Shown one piece after another: positions 40,240 to 51,900 of a stretch of DNA of 64,000 bases (its first letter is position 1; every line of letters begins with the position of its first letter). Position numbers and translations under genes: made by a program. The notes beneath the pieces are model-generated. The model had not been told where the DNA came from and did not search any database. It saw only the letters and a program-made list of their open reading frames with translations. Location of the stretch: positions 90,367,654 through 90,431,653 of the forward strand of contig OZ023262.1 of NCBI GenBank assembly GCA_964006375.1, read 5' to 3'. Origin of the DNA: Tillus elongatus. Lineage: Eukaryota; Arthropoda; Insecta; Coleoptera; Cleridae.

Positions 40240-41264
40240 ACCAAGGAAAACTCATTTAGTGCCCTTTTTGGACGGTATCATTTCAAAAGGAAACATATAA
40301 AGTTATCAACATTCGTCACAGTTGGCAATGTTAATTTTGTTTAGGCCGCCTTAGTAACTTGGTGTATGATTGTAAACGCATGACAGTAGTTGTCAGTTGT
40401 TATCTGCTACTTAGCAACATGGTTTATTTAACACACTATAAAATAACAATTTTTCAGATGATTAGTTCCGGTGATAAAACACGATTACAGATTGAAGTGG
40501 CTCGTCTATTTAAAAAAAATCCTGGTTCGCCAGGTTAGATATTAACGGCAGATACAAAAAGAACCTTTAATGTACTGAGTAATGATCCCAAATTGGATGT
40601 AATGCTTGAGTTTGGCAAAACGCACATACTTCGTGTCGACAACCAGTCATAATATTAGACCTTAGCCACTTATCGATTATTCGAACATCAAAAGAAAAGA
40701 AAATGCATCTCTATAAATTCATACAAACTCAGGAGCTTATGAAAGATGATCTATATAGAAGAATGTCTTTTTGTTAACAAATGATGACAATGTAAGATAA
40801 CAATGTTATCCAGCTGGAATATGTTTTACTAGTCCAAAAAATCGACATTGGAGAAGAGAGTGACATACGCAATACCCTGAAAAGGTTAATGCTTGGGCAG
40901 CAGTAGTCGTAAGCAATATCATTTATCCCTTTTTCATTGATGGTACTTTTAATAAAGATAATTATTACCGCTGCTCCAAATTAATGTCGTGCCAACTTTG
41001 GCAGACTTATGTTCCGATAGAACAAACCCACAAGTTTCAGCAAATGCGATATCGTTCCCGCAGGATGGAGCACCAGCACATTATCAAAACAATGTCTGGC
41101 AGTATCTCGACCTTATATTTCCAAATCGGTGGATAGGAAAGCGAGGATCGTTAGAACGACCAATAACCTCAGAAGACATTTTTATTTACGATTAGGAGGC
41201 TGCCGAGGCGTTCAAGGCACGCTTTTTAAACATCTCCTGCATTAAGGTTGATCTGCTTTAGCGA
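40240..41264 (+). mobile_element. Mariner-like element relic, type F
   Basis: The left part is similar to 56230-56440 (GGACGGT(A/G)TCA, AAAGTTATCAACATT, GTAGTTGTCAGTTG), so this and relic G are the same family. Clear terminal repeats are not visible. Confidence 0.7.
40419..41261 (+). pseudogene. Mariner-like transposase relic, type F
   Basis: The start at 40419 gives MVYLTHYKITIFQMISSGDK, an N-terminal HTH like that of relic G (MVYLTEMHNIIILQMIGYGD). Many stops follow. The second catalytic motif is preserved in SFPQDGAPAHYQNNVWQYLD (about 41062) and continues to FPNRWIGKRGSLE. The expected third-aspartate region (WPxRSPDLTPLD in relatives) is degraded to RPITSEDIFIYD. A long internal part between the HTH and this motif is shortened. 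Confidence 0.75.
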
Positions 41265-41267
41265 ATA

Positions 41268-41385
41268 GAGAGGTATCAATGGTGAGACTGTGCAACAAAT
41301 TTTTCAAATGAGCGCAAATTTGGGCCGCTAGAATCCGAAACCAAGCTCTGTTTGAAGTTTTATATGTTGATATACAGAGTAGTTC
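41268..41385 (+). repeat. K head fragment, forward
   Basis: ATAGAGAGGTATCAATGGTG then TTTCAAATGAGCGCAAAT. It is the inverted counterpart of 40111-40238, with relic F between. Confidence 0.7.
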
Positions 41386-41910
41386 AAATTTGAGCCTCAC
41401 CATTGGGATCTTGTGAACCGTAAAAGATACGAGGATGGTGATCAATTATTTGAAAGAAAATTTGAGGGTTCATTTTTAGTTTTTTTATTATTCGAAAAAA
41501 ACGAAAATGTTCAATCTTAGTTTTTTTGTTTTCAAGCGAATACCGAAAGAGCTAGAGTTTTTTTAACTATGACATTGTTAGGACATTTTTTATGGGCAAT
41601 CTAAATCTATTATCATATTTTCCAAGGCGTTCTTGATGCAAGAGTTACAATACTGAACTTTGATTTTCTTATGGGCGCCATATTGGATCTTTACATTTTT
41701 AAAAGTTTTTTTTATTATTACAATGATATATCGCAAGATATGATCACATCTTACCTGGTAGTAAAATTTGGAAAAAATCGTTTCTGGAAAGAGTGGTTTG
41801 GATGGGACGCCAATAAATTTCTTTAACGATCTAAATATTAACAGTTCAGCCAAACTTTGATGTTTATACTATTTATGTACTTTTTCGCTGTGTAATTTAT
41901 TAAAAAATCA

Positions 41911-42054
41911 TGAGTTTTACAAATGAAGATAAGGGAGACATGATAAAAATGTATTACCAGAATAATAGACACGTTAGAGTTACTAGTGAAAACTATGTAT
42001 ATGAATATCCGGAAAGGCGGCAACCAAATTATTCTTATTTTAATGAACTAAATG
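41911..42054 (+). pseudogene. Mariner-like transposase N-terminus, left arm of palindrome
   Basis: MSFTNEDKGDMIKMYYQNNR followed by VYEYPERRQPNYSYFNELNV is the N-terminal HTH of an insect mariner-type transposase. The remainder of the gene is absent; the arm simply turns back into its inverted copy. Confidence 0.8.
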
Positions 42055-42139
42055 TAGTAGTAGAGTTTCGTCAACTCCGCTGACTCTACTACCATATTTG
42101 TCTTTGGGTTTTCCAAATGAACATATTTTTTAGATTACG

Positions 42140-42283
42140 ATCTAGTTCATTAAAATAAGATTAGCGTGGTTGCCGCCTTTCCGGATATTCATTTAAATAG
42201 TTTTCACTAGTAACTCTAGCGTTTCCATTATTTTGGTAATACATTCTTATCATGTCTCTCTTTTCCTCATTTGTAAAACTCAT
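42140..42283 (-). pseudogene. Mariner-like transposase N-terminus, right arm of palindrome
   Basis: On the minus strand it reads MSFTNEEKRDMIRMYYQNNG, then LNEYPERRQPR, a stop and SYFNELDRNLKN. Synonymous and non-synonymous differences from the left arm show that the arms have diverged since the inversion formed. Confidence 0.8.
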
Positions 42284-42723
42284 GATTTTTGAATAAAGGC
42301 CACATACACAATATGCAGAAATACTATAAACATCAAAGTTTGGCTGGACTGTCAGTATCGTTAAAGAAATTTATTGGCGTCCCTTCCAAAGCACCCTTCG
42401 CATAAAGGATTTTTTCCAAATTTTGGCAACATGTAAGATGTGATCGTATCATGTGATATGTCATTTAAATCAGAAAAAAAAACTTTTCTAAAATTCAAAA
42501 ATTCAATATGGCGCTCATAAGAAAAATCAAAATAAACTATTGTAACTCTTGTATCAAGAACGTCTTGGAAAATATGATGACACATTTAGATTGCCCATAA
42601 AAATGTGCCCTAACAATGTCATCGTTAAAAAAATCTAGTTCTTTTGGTATTGGCTTGAAAATAAATAAAAACTAAAATTGAAAATTTTCGAGATATGCAG
42701 TTAGAACAGGAGAACTGGAATAC

Positions 42724-43469
<746 letters not shown>

Positions 43470-43593
43470 AACTATTTATTATATTGGTGAATTTTCGTAA
43501 AAAAAAATCACAATTGAGGAGATCCCGCCATTTGAATTTGGAAAAATTTGTTTCAAATGAACGCGAACCGCTGTCAGTTTCAATTTTTATATG

Positions 43594-43670
<77 letters not shown>

Positions 43671-44284
43671 TATCTGTGTGTGTGTGTATAACATACGTAT
43701 CACACCGATAATTAAAAAAATAACACCCAGATTTTGATTAAATTTGGTGAGTGGGTTCCTTTTGCAAGTGGCTTGGATATGTTCGTTAGCCAGAAAAATC
43801 TCCCAGGTGTTTCTAGGAAACTTTTGGGTTTTGTTTCGGAAAAAACTTATATCTCCGTAAATAACAAAGCTATCGCAACCAAATTTTGTACGCAGGTTTC
43901 CGCTGTAAAAAACAAACTATGTGCAAGACTTAGACCTCGAAGTTCGAAGGAAAAACAGGTAAAGGCATTTAAAGAAAAAGAATTGGGTGTCACTGGTGAT
44001 CAGAGAAAGGCACAAAACCCAAATATTTTGTGCGTATAACAACATATATTGTGTTATGGTGAGTTAGTGGTTTAATAGTCTAGTTCTTAGCGAATTATCG
44101 TAGAAAAAATTGTTATTGGGGAAATCGCGACTTTAGAATTTTGAAAATATTTCTTCAAATGAGCGCGAACTACGCTCTTTAGAACTCATATACGCGGTCA
44201 GTTTCAGTGTTTATGTTTACACATATACACGGTGACGTATTTCTACGGTAAAGCTTAATATAACTGTTATTATATTGCAATATT
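43470..44284 (+). repeat. K dispersed repeat, forward
   Basis: Hairpin head at 43481-43511, array at 43596-43673, then the ATCACACCGATAATT text. It ends around 44280, where a LINE tail begins. Confidence 0.8.
43596..43688. repeat. (TA)n microsatellite with short GT tail
   Basis: TA to about 43673, then CTGTGTGTGTGTGTAT, echoing the compound TA/GT array at 27450. Confidence 0.95.
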
Positions 44285-45045
44285 TCAGGAAACGCACTAG
44301 TTGACTCCGCAGCACGGAACGCAACCATAGATGGAGTAGATTTTCAGATAATGGTGTCTTATGACTTGGTACATGAAGCAAAAGTTATTTCAAAAAGAGT
44401 GTTCGAATCTTACTAGTACAAAATTAAATCAAATGCTACCAATCACTTTTACAGTATATATCCTTTTCGGCACAGTTACCACTGCATAAACAGGCAGTCC
44501 TACCCCGGCATATATCAACTCCCCCAAAACCGTTTGATATTTGGGGACGGCACTTTTCCGAAACATATGTTTAAGTTAGGATTGAAAAAGAACCCCGACT
44601 GCGATTGCGACAGAACAAGTACCGGGTACTTGAAACATTTAATTTTCTCTTGCAGATTCCACAATCAACAAAAAGATGAGCTTTTTAGGAATATGCTCAC
44701 CGAAAATATTTGTTTGCCATTAAATGCTGCGTCCCTTTCATATTTATCTCTTAGAAATAAAAGGATATTGTTTGCAATAATCAAATTTATTAAAAATGCT
44801 AAACTGTTTAACTATCTGTAAATTTATTCTCTACTCCTAACAAGCTTCTTTTTTTATGATAGGTAGATTATATAGATTAAGAAAAATCCGACTGCTTTTC
44901 CATGCGTTAATACCTATTTTTCCCGTGGTCTGTGTGTGGTGTCTAAGTCGCCATAATAGACCCTATGACGTGAAGAGTGTCCCCGTTGCTATACTTAGGC
45001 TAATAACATTTTATAGTAGGGATAAGAGGGTAATATCATATATAT
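44285..45045 (+). pseudogene. LINE 3' end: RNase H C-terminus and zinc-knuckle region
   Basis: The frame opens with GNALVDSAARNAT, the end of a non-LTR RNase H domain, and continues (one stop at 44416) to PQNRLIFGDGTFPKHMFKLG. It then shows the knuckle CDCDRTSTGYLKHLIFSC and ends SLRNKRILFAIIKFIKN at a stop at 44819. The 3' UTR runs to about 45045. The upstream RT is missing, so the copy is 5'-truncated. It differs from the tails at 13.4 and 51.4 kb. Confidence 0.8.
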
Positions 45046-45343
45046 GGGGTGGCGCATTGAAAACGAAACAGGCCGATTTGCGTCCAGAGAATTTTTTTTT
45101 TAAACGCTGAGACACGTCAATTTTAATATTGAGGGGGACATGTTTTGACATCAAACTCAACTTTGTCACATCAACCCCTTAAGGGTGGTGATAACAACCC
45201 TTATATTTTAAATAGGGAACATGGGTCCAGTGTTACATTATTTGAAAGCTCTTTCTTTTCTGAATTCAGCACACTAATTTTTTGGAAGTTTTATCAACTT
45301 GTTTACAAATTATTCACAGTTGAAAATGCAAAAACGGATTTCA

Positions 45344-45433
45344 CTCATTCCCATAAGAAATGTGCTGTTAGTCAATGTTTTGTTGATTTGTAAACAAAAA
45401 ATTGACTACCAGAACATTTGTTATCGGAATCAG
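45344..45433. other. ~90-nt subterminal hairpin of DD41D copy C
   Basis: Same position and stem as in copies B and D (CTCATTCCCATAAGAAATGT against ACATTTGTTATCGGAATCAG), with a few extra mismatches. Confidence 0.85.
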
Positions 45434-45506
45434 AGAAATGCGGTTTATTATTTCAGTTTATCGGTCGGTTTGATACTTGATAGTACTACCGAAAATTAAT
45501 TTCACA

Positions 45507-46385
45507 ATGGTGTGTTCTGCAGAAGAAAGAGTTGAAATAATTACACGATGAGTGTGCCAACCGTACCGCCAATTTATTTAATGAACGACATCCTAACAGA
45601 CATGTTAACAGAAAATACATTTTGGAGTTAGTTGCAAAGTTTCGACAAAGTGGTTCAGTAGACAACAAAAAGCCGGATCCTGAACGTGAATTTCCGGTTA
45701 GAGATGAGACTACTGAGATTGAAGTTTTAGGACACATTGCTGCAGACCCAACTTTGAGCACGACAAAATTGGCCACTGTTTCAAACATCAAAAGAAGAAC
45801 TATTCAGCGAATATTGAAGCATCATAAATTTCACCTGTATAAAATTCATCTTGTACAACAACTGAATGAAGATGATTTTGATCGCCGGCTGGAGTTTTGT
45901 GAAGTAATGACTGCACGAATAGCTGATAACGGGAACTTTCTGTTCGATATCTGTTTTTCAGACGAGTGTACGTTTTTATAACCTCTACAGTCAATCGTCA
46001 TAATTGTCGTTATTGGGCAGATAATAATCCAAGAAATTTTCACGTAGTCCACACTTAAACTCCACAGAAATTATATGTCTGAAATGGCATTTTTGGAGAC
46101 CGTTTAATCGGACCAATTTTTCTTGATGGCAATTTGAGCGGGGAAACGTATTTGGAGTTACAAGAAGATATCGTTTACCCTAATATATGACATTGTTGAA
46201 AATGATGATCGCTATCAAGAAAATCAATTAGTGTTTCAACAAGATGGAGCTCCTCCGCATTTTTCACAACGTGTTAGGGAGTTTTTGAACAGATAGTTTC
46301 CAGAGCAATGAATTGGGCGTAGAGGTGCTATTGAGTGGCCCCCTAGATCACCAGATTTAACTACTTTAGGCTTTTTTTCTATCGT
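45507..46385 (+). pseudogene. DD41D transposase, copy C (inactive, truncated)
   Basis: The start ATG is at 45507 (MVCSAEERVEI, then a small deletion). The long frame 45622-45980 preserves KFRQSGSVDNKKPDPEREFP, RRTIQRILKHHKFH and the first catalytic motif DICFSDECTFL. The second catalytic motif QQDGAPPHFSQR is intact near 46240. At the third site the text gives DLTTLGFFS, so glycine replaces the aspartate, and sequence identity to the other copies ends there. Several stops (for example after FLNR) also disable it. Confidence 0.88.
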
Positions 46386-46985
46386 GAATCATTACGGAAA
46401 ATTATGATAAAAGTAGAAGTCTATTGTTAGACTCCATGGCCTACTGCTTTTCGAACACTTTCTTTTTGTCATTTGTTTTCTGGTATTGGATTTCATAGCC
46501 TACTATGCTCAAAAAGGTTTTTCTCAAAATTGTCAGTGCAATTACAAGACTTCTCAAGCATGTTGTACATCATTGGAAAGCTCTTTCCACAGGCTATCAC
46601 ATTAGCAAAAAATCCAAAATGGCTGCCATAATAAAAACAAACGTTGCTACATGTAGCTCAAAAACAAATCACAATCCAAAGTTGAGACTAGCACAAAAAG
46701 ATTATTCTGTATAAAGTGTCCTGATAATGTGCAATCTTAGACACGTCAGATCAACGCTTACTTAGATTTTGAAGAAGAAAAAATCGACAAATTTTGTTTT
46801 TTTCGAAATAAATCGAAAACGAAAAGCGGCAGGGCAAAATACAAGTCATATTTGGAACGACCATGAAATTCTACAAAACATTGCCAATTTAACCGTCTCC
46901 CTATCTCTAATAATAACGGAGATAGCAATACATTCCCATCCAGTTTGGGACACACTGTATATAGATATATAAGCATACAAAATTC
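46386..46985. other. No gene seen; possible repeat end
   Basis: The segment 46420-46960 ends GGGACACACTGTATATAGAT, similar in style to mariner-type termini. No partner end or transposase was found. Confidence 0.35.
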
Positions 46986-48365
46986 AAAAGGATTTTGGTT
47001 TCGCGTTTTAGAGGCTCAAACTTGACAGGCAAGCGTATATCCGAAACAATTGATCTCATCTTTTTTCCCGTTTTTTGAATTTTTTAAATAGTTTTTCGGG
47101 TCTTCCCAACTTTTTTTGTTATAACATTCATTATTCACTCTGTTTCAGTTTCATTGTCCTTTAACCTGATCTTATGACAGAAAGGTTTCAATAAAATTAT
47201 GTGATGGAGGAAAACGCTTCACTTTTTTGTAAAATATGTCCCAAATTTCCACATTTTTATACCTTTATTATAAAATTTAAACTTAAAAAGGAATTATTTT
47301 GCTTAAAATGTATTTAAGTAAGCACCTTATGGTTCACAAAATAATATATACTCTTAGTAAAAATAAATAAGTGTTGACACAATCTCTAATCGGTTTTTCT
47401 GAACACAAAAAAAAAACGTATGACACATTGTTCGCGCATGGTAATGTTTGGAAATTAAATCAATACAAATTCACCAAAATAAACTCCCAAAAGGGTTGCT
47501 TTCAAAATACAGGCAAACTTGGAAATATTTGACAACCTGGCAACATTGCACTGTCTTCTTTTATGACGTCATGCCACTTTTATCGTAAAAATACTACACC
47601 AATATTATCAACATTTGTGTGTCATACTCGTTTATGTTTCTAAGCGGATTGCAGTCAAAAACACTGGCACAATTACAGTAATGAAAATTGATACAGAAAA
47701 ATAAGAATGTATCAAGAATTGAAAATGTTCTCTATTTATTTTGTAATAGGTTAAATACATGACTAGGATCCCGTAGATCTTGCTACATGATTTTTACCCC
47801 ACAAACACCATATCAACCCCAGTAATCTGAAATTCCATGTGACATCCTTGTACTCCATTTCCACAGTCGTGCAATTGGTGGATATTATGAGGTAACCGCA
47901 AGAAAAAGAACTGCGAGACTTTGTGTTGAAAATATTCTATCGGTGTTATCGGCCTCCGAGGTGCTGTTAGAGCCACCATAGCGAAGAAGCAACGTTGATA
48001 CACCTGAAATACGGGCCTAATATCGGCCAAAAGCGGAGTGTCTAACTACACAAGGGACCAATCCGGCGCACCTCCACATGACATATTGCTTGGAAATATC
48101 GCATTATATCACTTGCTCGCCATCCTACAACTTTATTAATACCAAACACGTAACTACCCGTTGACATATATCACTCGTCGCTCCCTCTATATCACGTCTA
48201 GTGTCCCATGAAAAGATATCATGTCGTAAATTTCACAAATTTCATTCTATAACCACACACGAGAAGCTCGTTTGCATTTACTATCCATCTTTTCAGGGCT
48301 AAACGATTTACTGAGGTAAAAATGTCTTAGAAAGATTTGGTGTTGAAGTTTATCTCGATACAGCT
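46986..48365. other. No gene seen
   Basis: An open frame at 47794-48030 (minus, 78 codons) has no recognised domain and no support beyond its length. Confidence 0.45.
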
Positions 48366-48420
48366 GTGTTAGTGAATTTTCCTAGGAGAAATTCACTAGA
48401 TTAGGAGATCGCGACTTTTG

Positions 48421-48423
<3 letters not shown>
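48366..48423 (+). repeat. K head fragment
   Basis: GTGAATTTTCCTAGGAGAAA then TTCACTA, followed by GGAGATCGCGACTTTTGAA, up to the TA array. Confidence 0.75.

Positions 48424-48508
<85 letters not shown>
48424..48508. repeat. (TA)n microsatellite
   Basis: A pure TA array abutting the left end of DD41D copy D. Confidence 0.97.
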
Positions 48509-48510
<2 letters not shown>

Positions 48511-48803
48511 CTGGCGCATTTAAAACGAAACAAACCGATTTGCATCCAGAGAATTTTTTTTAAGAAACGCTGAAATACTTCAATTTTAATATTGAGGGCG
48601 ACATGTTTTGACATCAAACTTAACTTTGTCACATCAACCCCTTAAGGGTGGTGATAACAACCCTTATATTTTAAATAGGGACCATGGGTCGAGTGTTACA
48701 TCATTTGAAAGCTCTTTATTTTCTGAATTCAGCACACTAATTTTTTTGGAAGTTTTATCAACTAGTTTAAAAATTACAGTTGAAGATGCAAAAACGCATT
48801 TCA

Positions 48804-48892
48804 CTCATTCGATAAGAAATGTGTTGATAGTCAATGTTTTGTTGATTTATAAACAAAAAATTTACTATCAGAACATTTCTTATCGGAATGAG
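48804..48892. other. ~90-nt subterminal hairpin of DD41D copy D
   Basis: TCGATAAGAAATGTGTTGAT pairs with ATCAGAACATTTCTTATCGG. The loop region is GTTGATTTATAAAC. The left stem arm is also the inner end of the terminal inverted repeat, so the same word is found a third time near 50110 on the 3' side. Confidence 0.88.
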
Positions 48893-48965
48893 AGACATGC
48901 GGTTTATTATTTCAGTTTATCGGTCGGTTTGATACTTGATAGTACTACCGAAAATTGATTTCACA

Positions 48966-50044
48966 ATGGTGTATTTGTAGAAGAAAGGGTTGAAATAATT
49001 ACTCTTTTTTTCAAAAACGATGACTGTGCCAACCGTGCCGCAAATCTGTTTAATGAACGACATCCAAACAGACATGTTAACAGAAAATACATTTTAGAGT
49101 TAGTTGCAAAGTTTCGACAAAGTGATTCAGTAGCCAAGAAAAAACGGGATCCTGGACGTGAATTTCCGGTTAGAGATGAGACTCCTGAGATTAAAGTTTT
49201 AGGACAAATTGCTGCAGACGCAACTTTAAGCACGAGAAAATTGACCACTGTTTCAAACATCAAAAGAAGAACTATTCAGCGAATATTGAAGCATAATAAA
49301 TTTCACCCGTATAAAATTCATCTTGTACAACAACTGAATGAAGATGAATTTGATCGGCGGTTGGAGTTTTGTGAAGTTATGATTGCACGAATAGCTGATA
49401 ACGGGAACTTTCTGTTCAATATCTGTTTTTCAGACGAGTGTACGTTTTTATGAAACTCTACAGTCAATCGTCATAATTTTCGTTATTGTGCAGATAATAA
49501 TCCAAGAAATTTTCCCGAAGTACACATTTAAACTCCACAGAAATTGAATATCTGGACTGGCATTTTTTGAGACCGTTTTATCGGAACAATTTTTCTTGAT
49601 GGCAATTTGAGTGCCGAAACATATTTGAAGTTACTAGAAGATATCGTTTACCCTCTACTAATTGACATTGTTGAAAATGATGATCTCTATCAAGAAAATC
49701 AGTTAATGTTTCAACAAGATGGAGCTCCTCCGCATTTTTCACAATGTGTTAGGGAGTCTTTGAGCAAAGAGTTTCCAGGACAATGGATTGGGCGTAGAGG
49801 TGCTACTGAGTGGCCCACCAGATCACCGGATTTAACTCCTTTAGACTTATTTCTATGGGTCTATTTAAAGAGCGGAATTTACGCAACAGAACAGGAGTCT
49901 CTGGAAGAATTACGAAGACGCATTGTTGAAGAATTCCGTCTAATAACTCCACAAATGCTCCAGAATGTCAGAGCTCGTTTTGAACAAAATTTGTACTTTT
50001 GTATGGAAGCTGGTGGTCAACAATTTGAACACTTACTTTACTGA
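48966..50044 (+). pseudogene. DD41D mariner-like transposase, copy D (near-complete, inactive)
   Basis: The start ATG is at 48966, but a two-base loss shifts the frame right after MVYL. The downstream frames preserve the HTH (CANRAANLFNERHPNR in the shifted frame) and the second HTH KRRTIQRILKHNKFHPYK. The first catalytic motif is CFSDECTFL (49430), followed by a stop. The second is FQQDGAPPHFSQC (49717) and the third WPTRSPDLTPLDLFLW (49840). Exactly 41 residues separate the last two aspartates. It ends CMEAGGQQFEHLLY at 50041. All three aspartates survive, so this copy best represents the family. Confidence 0.93.
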
Positions 50045-50429
50045 ATAAACATTTTTGAACGTTTGGTTTTGTTTTTTAGTTTTTTTTAACGAAGAATTGA
50101 CTAATTAGTGCATTTCTTATCACAATGAATGAAATACGTTCTTGCAACTCCAAATGTGAATAATTTCTAAACGAGTTAATAAAACTTCCAAAAAAAAATA
50201 GTGTGCTGAATTCAGAAAAGAAAGTGCTTTCAAATGATGTAACACTCGACCCATGTTCCCTATTTAAAATATAAGAGTTGTTATCACCACCCTTAAGGGG
50301 TTGATGTGACAAAGTTGAGTTTTATGTCAAAACATGTCCCTCTCAATATTGAAATTGATGTGTTTCAGCGTTTCTTAAAAAAAGTTTATCTGGACGCAAA
50401 TCGGTCTGTTTCGTTTTCAATGCGCCATC

Positions 50430-50432
<3 letters not shown>

Positions 50433-50493
<61 letters not shown>
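50433..50493. repeat. (TA)n microsatellite
   Basis: A pure TA array directly after the right end of DD41D copy D, then GTGTATGTATATG. Confidence 0.97.
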
Positions 50494-50497
<4 letters not shown>

Positions 50498-50935
50498 ATG
50501 TATATGTTCTAGGATGTTCTTCCACGTTTCTGTGACTATAGTTTCGCTGCTTGACAGCATTCTCAGACAGATAAAATTTGAATTAGTACGAAATCATGAC
50601 AACTACAAATGAAGATCTGTTGCTATGGTTTGATATGATGTTTTGATCAAAAAATTAATCAAATTGAAAATAAAATGAAACACAGGTGACAGATGAGGCT
50701 TCCAAAATGTCTATGTGATGTTTGTCAATATTTAACATAAAAATAGAACTAGCCTATAATAACTATGATAACAGTTACAACAATACAATAACTAAACAAT
50801 AACAGTATAAAAGCAGTCTCTATACTACGAAAATATCGACATACATCAACTCATTATTTTATTACAACTTTTTTGAAAGAATAGTTAAATTTATTTTCTT
50901 TGACTTATTTAATTAGAAATAAAAAAGTTAACCGT
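50498..50935 (+). mobile_element. Foldback/MITE-type element, second copy, lacking both outer ends
   Basis: Matches 31510-31985 in order: ACGTTTCTGTGACTATAG, AACTACAAATGAAGATCTGT, TAGAACTAGCCTATAATAAC, then TCGACATACATCAACTCATT. The outer ~120 bp of the left arm and the whole right arm are missing. No TA array occurs at the site where the first copy has one. Confidence 0.88.
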
Positions 50936-50939
50936 TGAT

Positions 50940-51335
50940 AAAGATGAATTTTGTCTATTTGGCGTGTCCCCGCTGTTAAATTAGTAGCTATTATTATCGA
51001 CTTTAACCTCAAGGGTTTTCACACTCCCTCAAAGGGGAACATTCGCTCATCCCAGGTATCTTATATACCAAAGGGACTGAGTTCAGATGGAGCCATTTCC
51101 AAGTTATCGGGCCCTGCATGATAACGCGACACATCCTTATTTCGCAGGAATCTCCGCAGGGTGTATACCGTTACACGTATAATCGCCTTCTGCATAACCT
51201 TATAAAGGTGTCCAAGACCCAGTCTCTTAATGTTCTATCGAAAAATCTTAGGAACCACACCAGTTGACATGACTATTGAAATCACTCGGACACTATCTGC
51301 CCTCCACTGTCTCTTTACTTGCATCTTAAGGTCTC
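50940..51335 (-). pseudogene. LINE family 2, 3' coding end and 3' UTR fragment
   Basis: On the minus strand, RADSVRVISIVMSTGVVPKI is followed by a stop and NIKRLGLGHLYKVMQKAIIR, then YTLRRFLR. This is homologous to 3715-4010. The shared 3' UTR includes GGTATATAAGATACCTGGGA. A stop lies within one codon of the stop in the other copy, which suggests a shared defective ancestor or a frameshift read wrongly. Confidence 0.65.
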
Positions 51336-51339
51336 TGTT

Positions 51340-51760
51340 AATGATAGTGATGTGCTAAATTAATTATACACTACATCATACAAATGAGTTACTGGAACCA
51401 TCATAAATGGCTTGTCTGAGTCAAGGGCTAAAAAACTTCTAGAGTTAAACAGACAACAACTGAGTACTCTAGTCGGCCTGTATACAGGACACTGCCGCTT
51501 GCGTCACCACATGCACCGAATTGGAGTCGATCAGAAAACTGAGTGCGGGCTGTGTATGGAGAGTGACGAGATAGCAGAGAAAGTACTGTGTTCCTGTCCA
51601 GCGGCGGATCAATCTTTGCCCACAAAGTTTATCGACCTCTTCAGGAGGCTGGCTTTGTTGGGATAAATATAGACCATTAGGCGTGAGCCACAATAGACGT
51701 TATGGTCGCGGTGGAAGGACCGGTATGGCTCACTCACATTCAAACCTAACCTAACCTACT
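51340..51760 (+). pseudogene. LINE 3' end: post-RNase-H zinc-knuckle block and 3' UTR
   Basis: The frame 51412-51666 gives ESRAKKLLELNRQQLSTLVG, LYTGHCRLRHHMHRIG and the knuckle CGLCMESDEIAEKVLCSCPA, then a stop. This is the C-terminal block of Jockey/R1-like insect LINEs. The short 3' UTR ends in AACCTAACCTAACCTA at 51743-51758, and K sequence resumes immediately after. It is 5'-truncated and inserted into a K copy. Confidence 0.82.
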
Positions 51761-51900
51761 GAAACCATTAGTACGAAACTAAACCGTCATGTTCCTTCAT
51801 CTTACTCAAATATTTGAAGACAACTCATTTCAAATAGACCCTTTCTGTGATGCTTTGGCGGTAGTTTCAGTTATAGAGTTTATGGTTTAATAATCGATAA
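51761..51900 (+). repeat. K dispersed repeat fragment
   Basis: Contains CAAATAGACCCTTTCTGTGATGCTTTGGC, shown here as its first 20 bases CAAATAGACCCTTTCTGTGA and onward, and GAGTTTATGGTTTAATAATC, standard K mid-section text. Confidence 0.7.

Larger units (their letters stand above)
41490..42692. mobile_element. 1.2-kb imperfect palindrome of two mariner 5' ends
   Basis: The left arm (about 41490-42054) and the right arm (about 42140-42692) are inverted copies, clearly similar over about 550 bp, with an ~85-bp centre. Shared text includes GACGCCAATAAATTTCTTTA, AGCCAAACTTTGATGTTTAT and ATATCCGGAAAGGCGGCAAC. Each arm carries the first ~50 codons of a mariner-type transposase, and both read towards the centre. 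The centre has its own hairpin (GTAGTAGAGT ... ACTCTACTAC, about 42056-42101). Confidence 0.92.
45048..46385 (+). mobile_element. DD41D mariner-like element, copy C (3'-truncated)
   Basis: The left inverted repeat is present from GGCGCATTGAAAACGAAACA, including the hairpin. The element stops at about 46385, within the third catalytic region. No right repeat follows. A short TA run (ATATCATATATATG) precedes it. Confidence 0.9.
48509..50432 (+). mobile_element. DD41D mariner-like element, copy D (most complete)
   Basis: About 1.92 kb with two inverted repeats of roughly 340 bp (48509 to about 48845 and about 50090-50432). The outer ends read GGCTGGCGCATTTAAAACG and, inverted, CAGGATGGCGCATTGAAAAC. 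TA arrays touch both ends exactly, as expected for a TA-specific insertion into a TA tract. Confidence 0.95.

Noticed and set aside
47794..48030. 78-codon minus-strand frame as a host gene
   Set aside because: No recognised domain, splice context or repeat support. Length alone is not enough.
51743..51758. Interstitial telomere array
   Set aside because: Only about three CCTAA units at the end of a LINE; best seen as the LINE 3' end.
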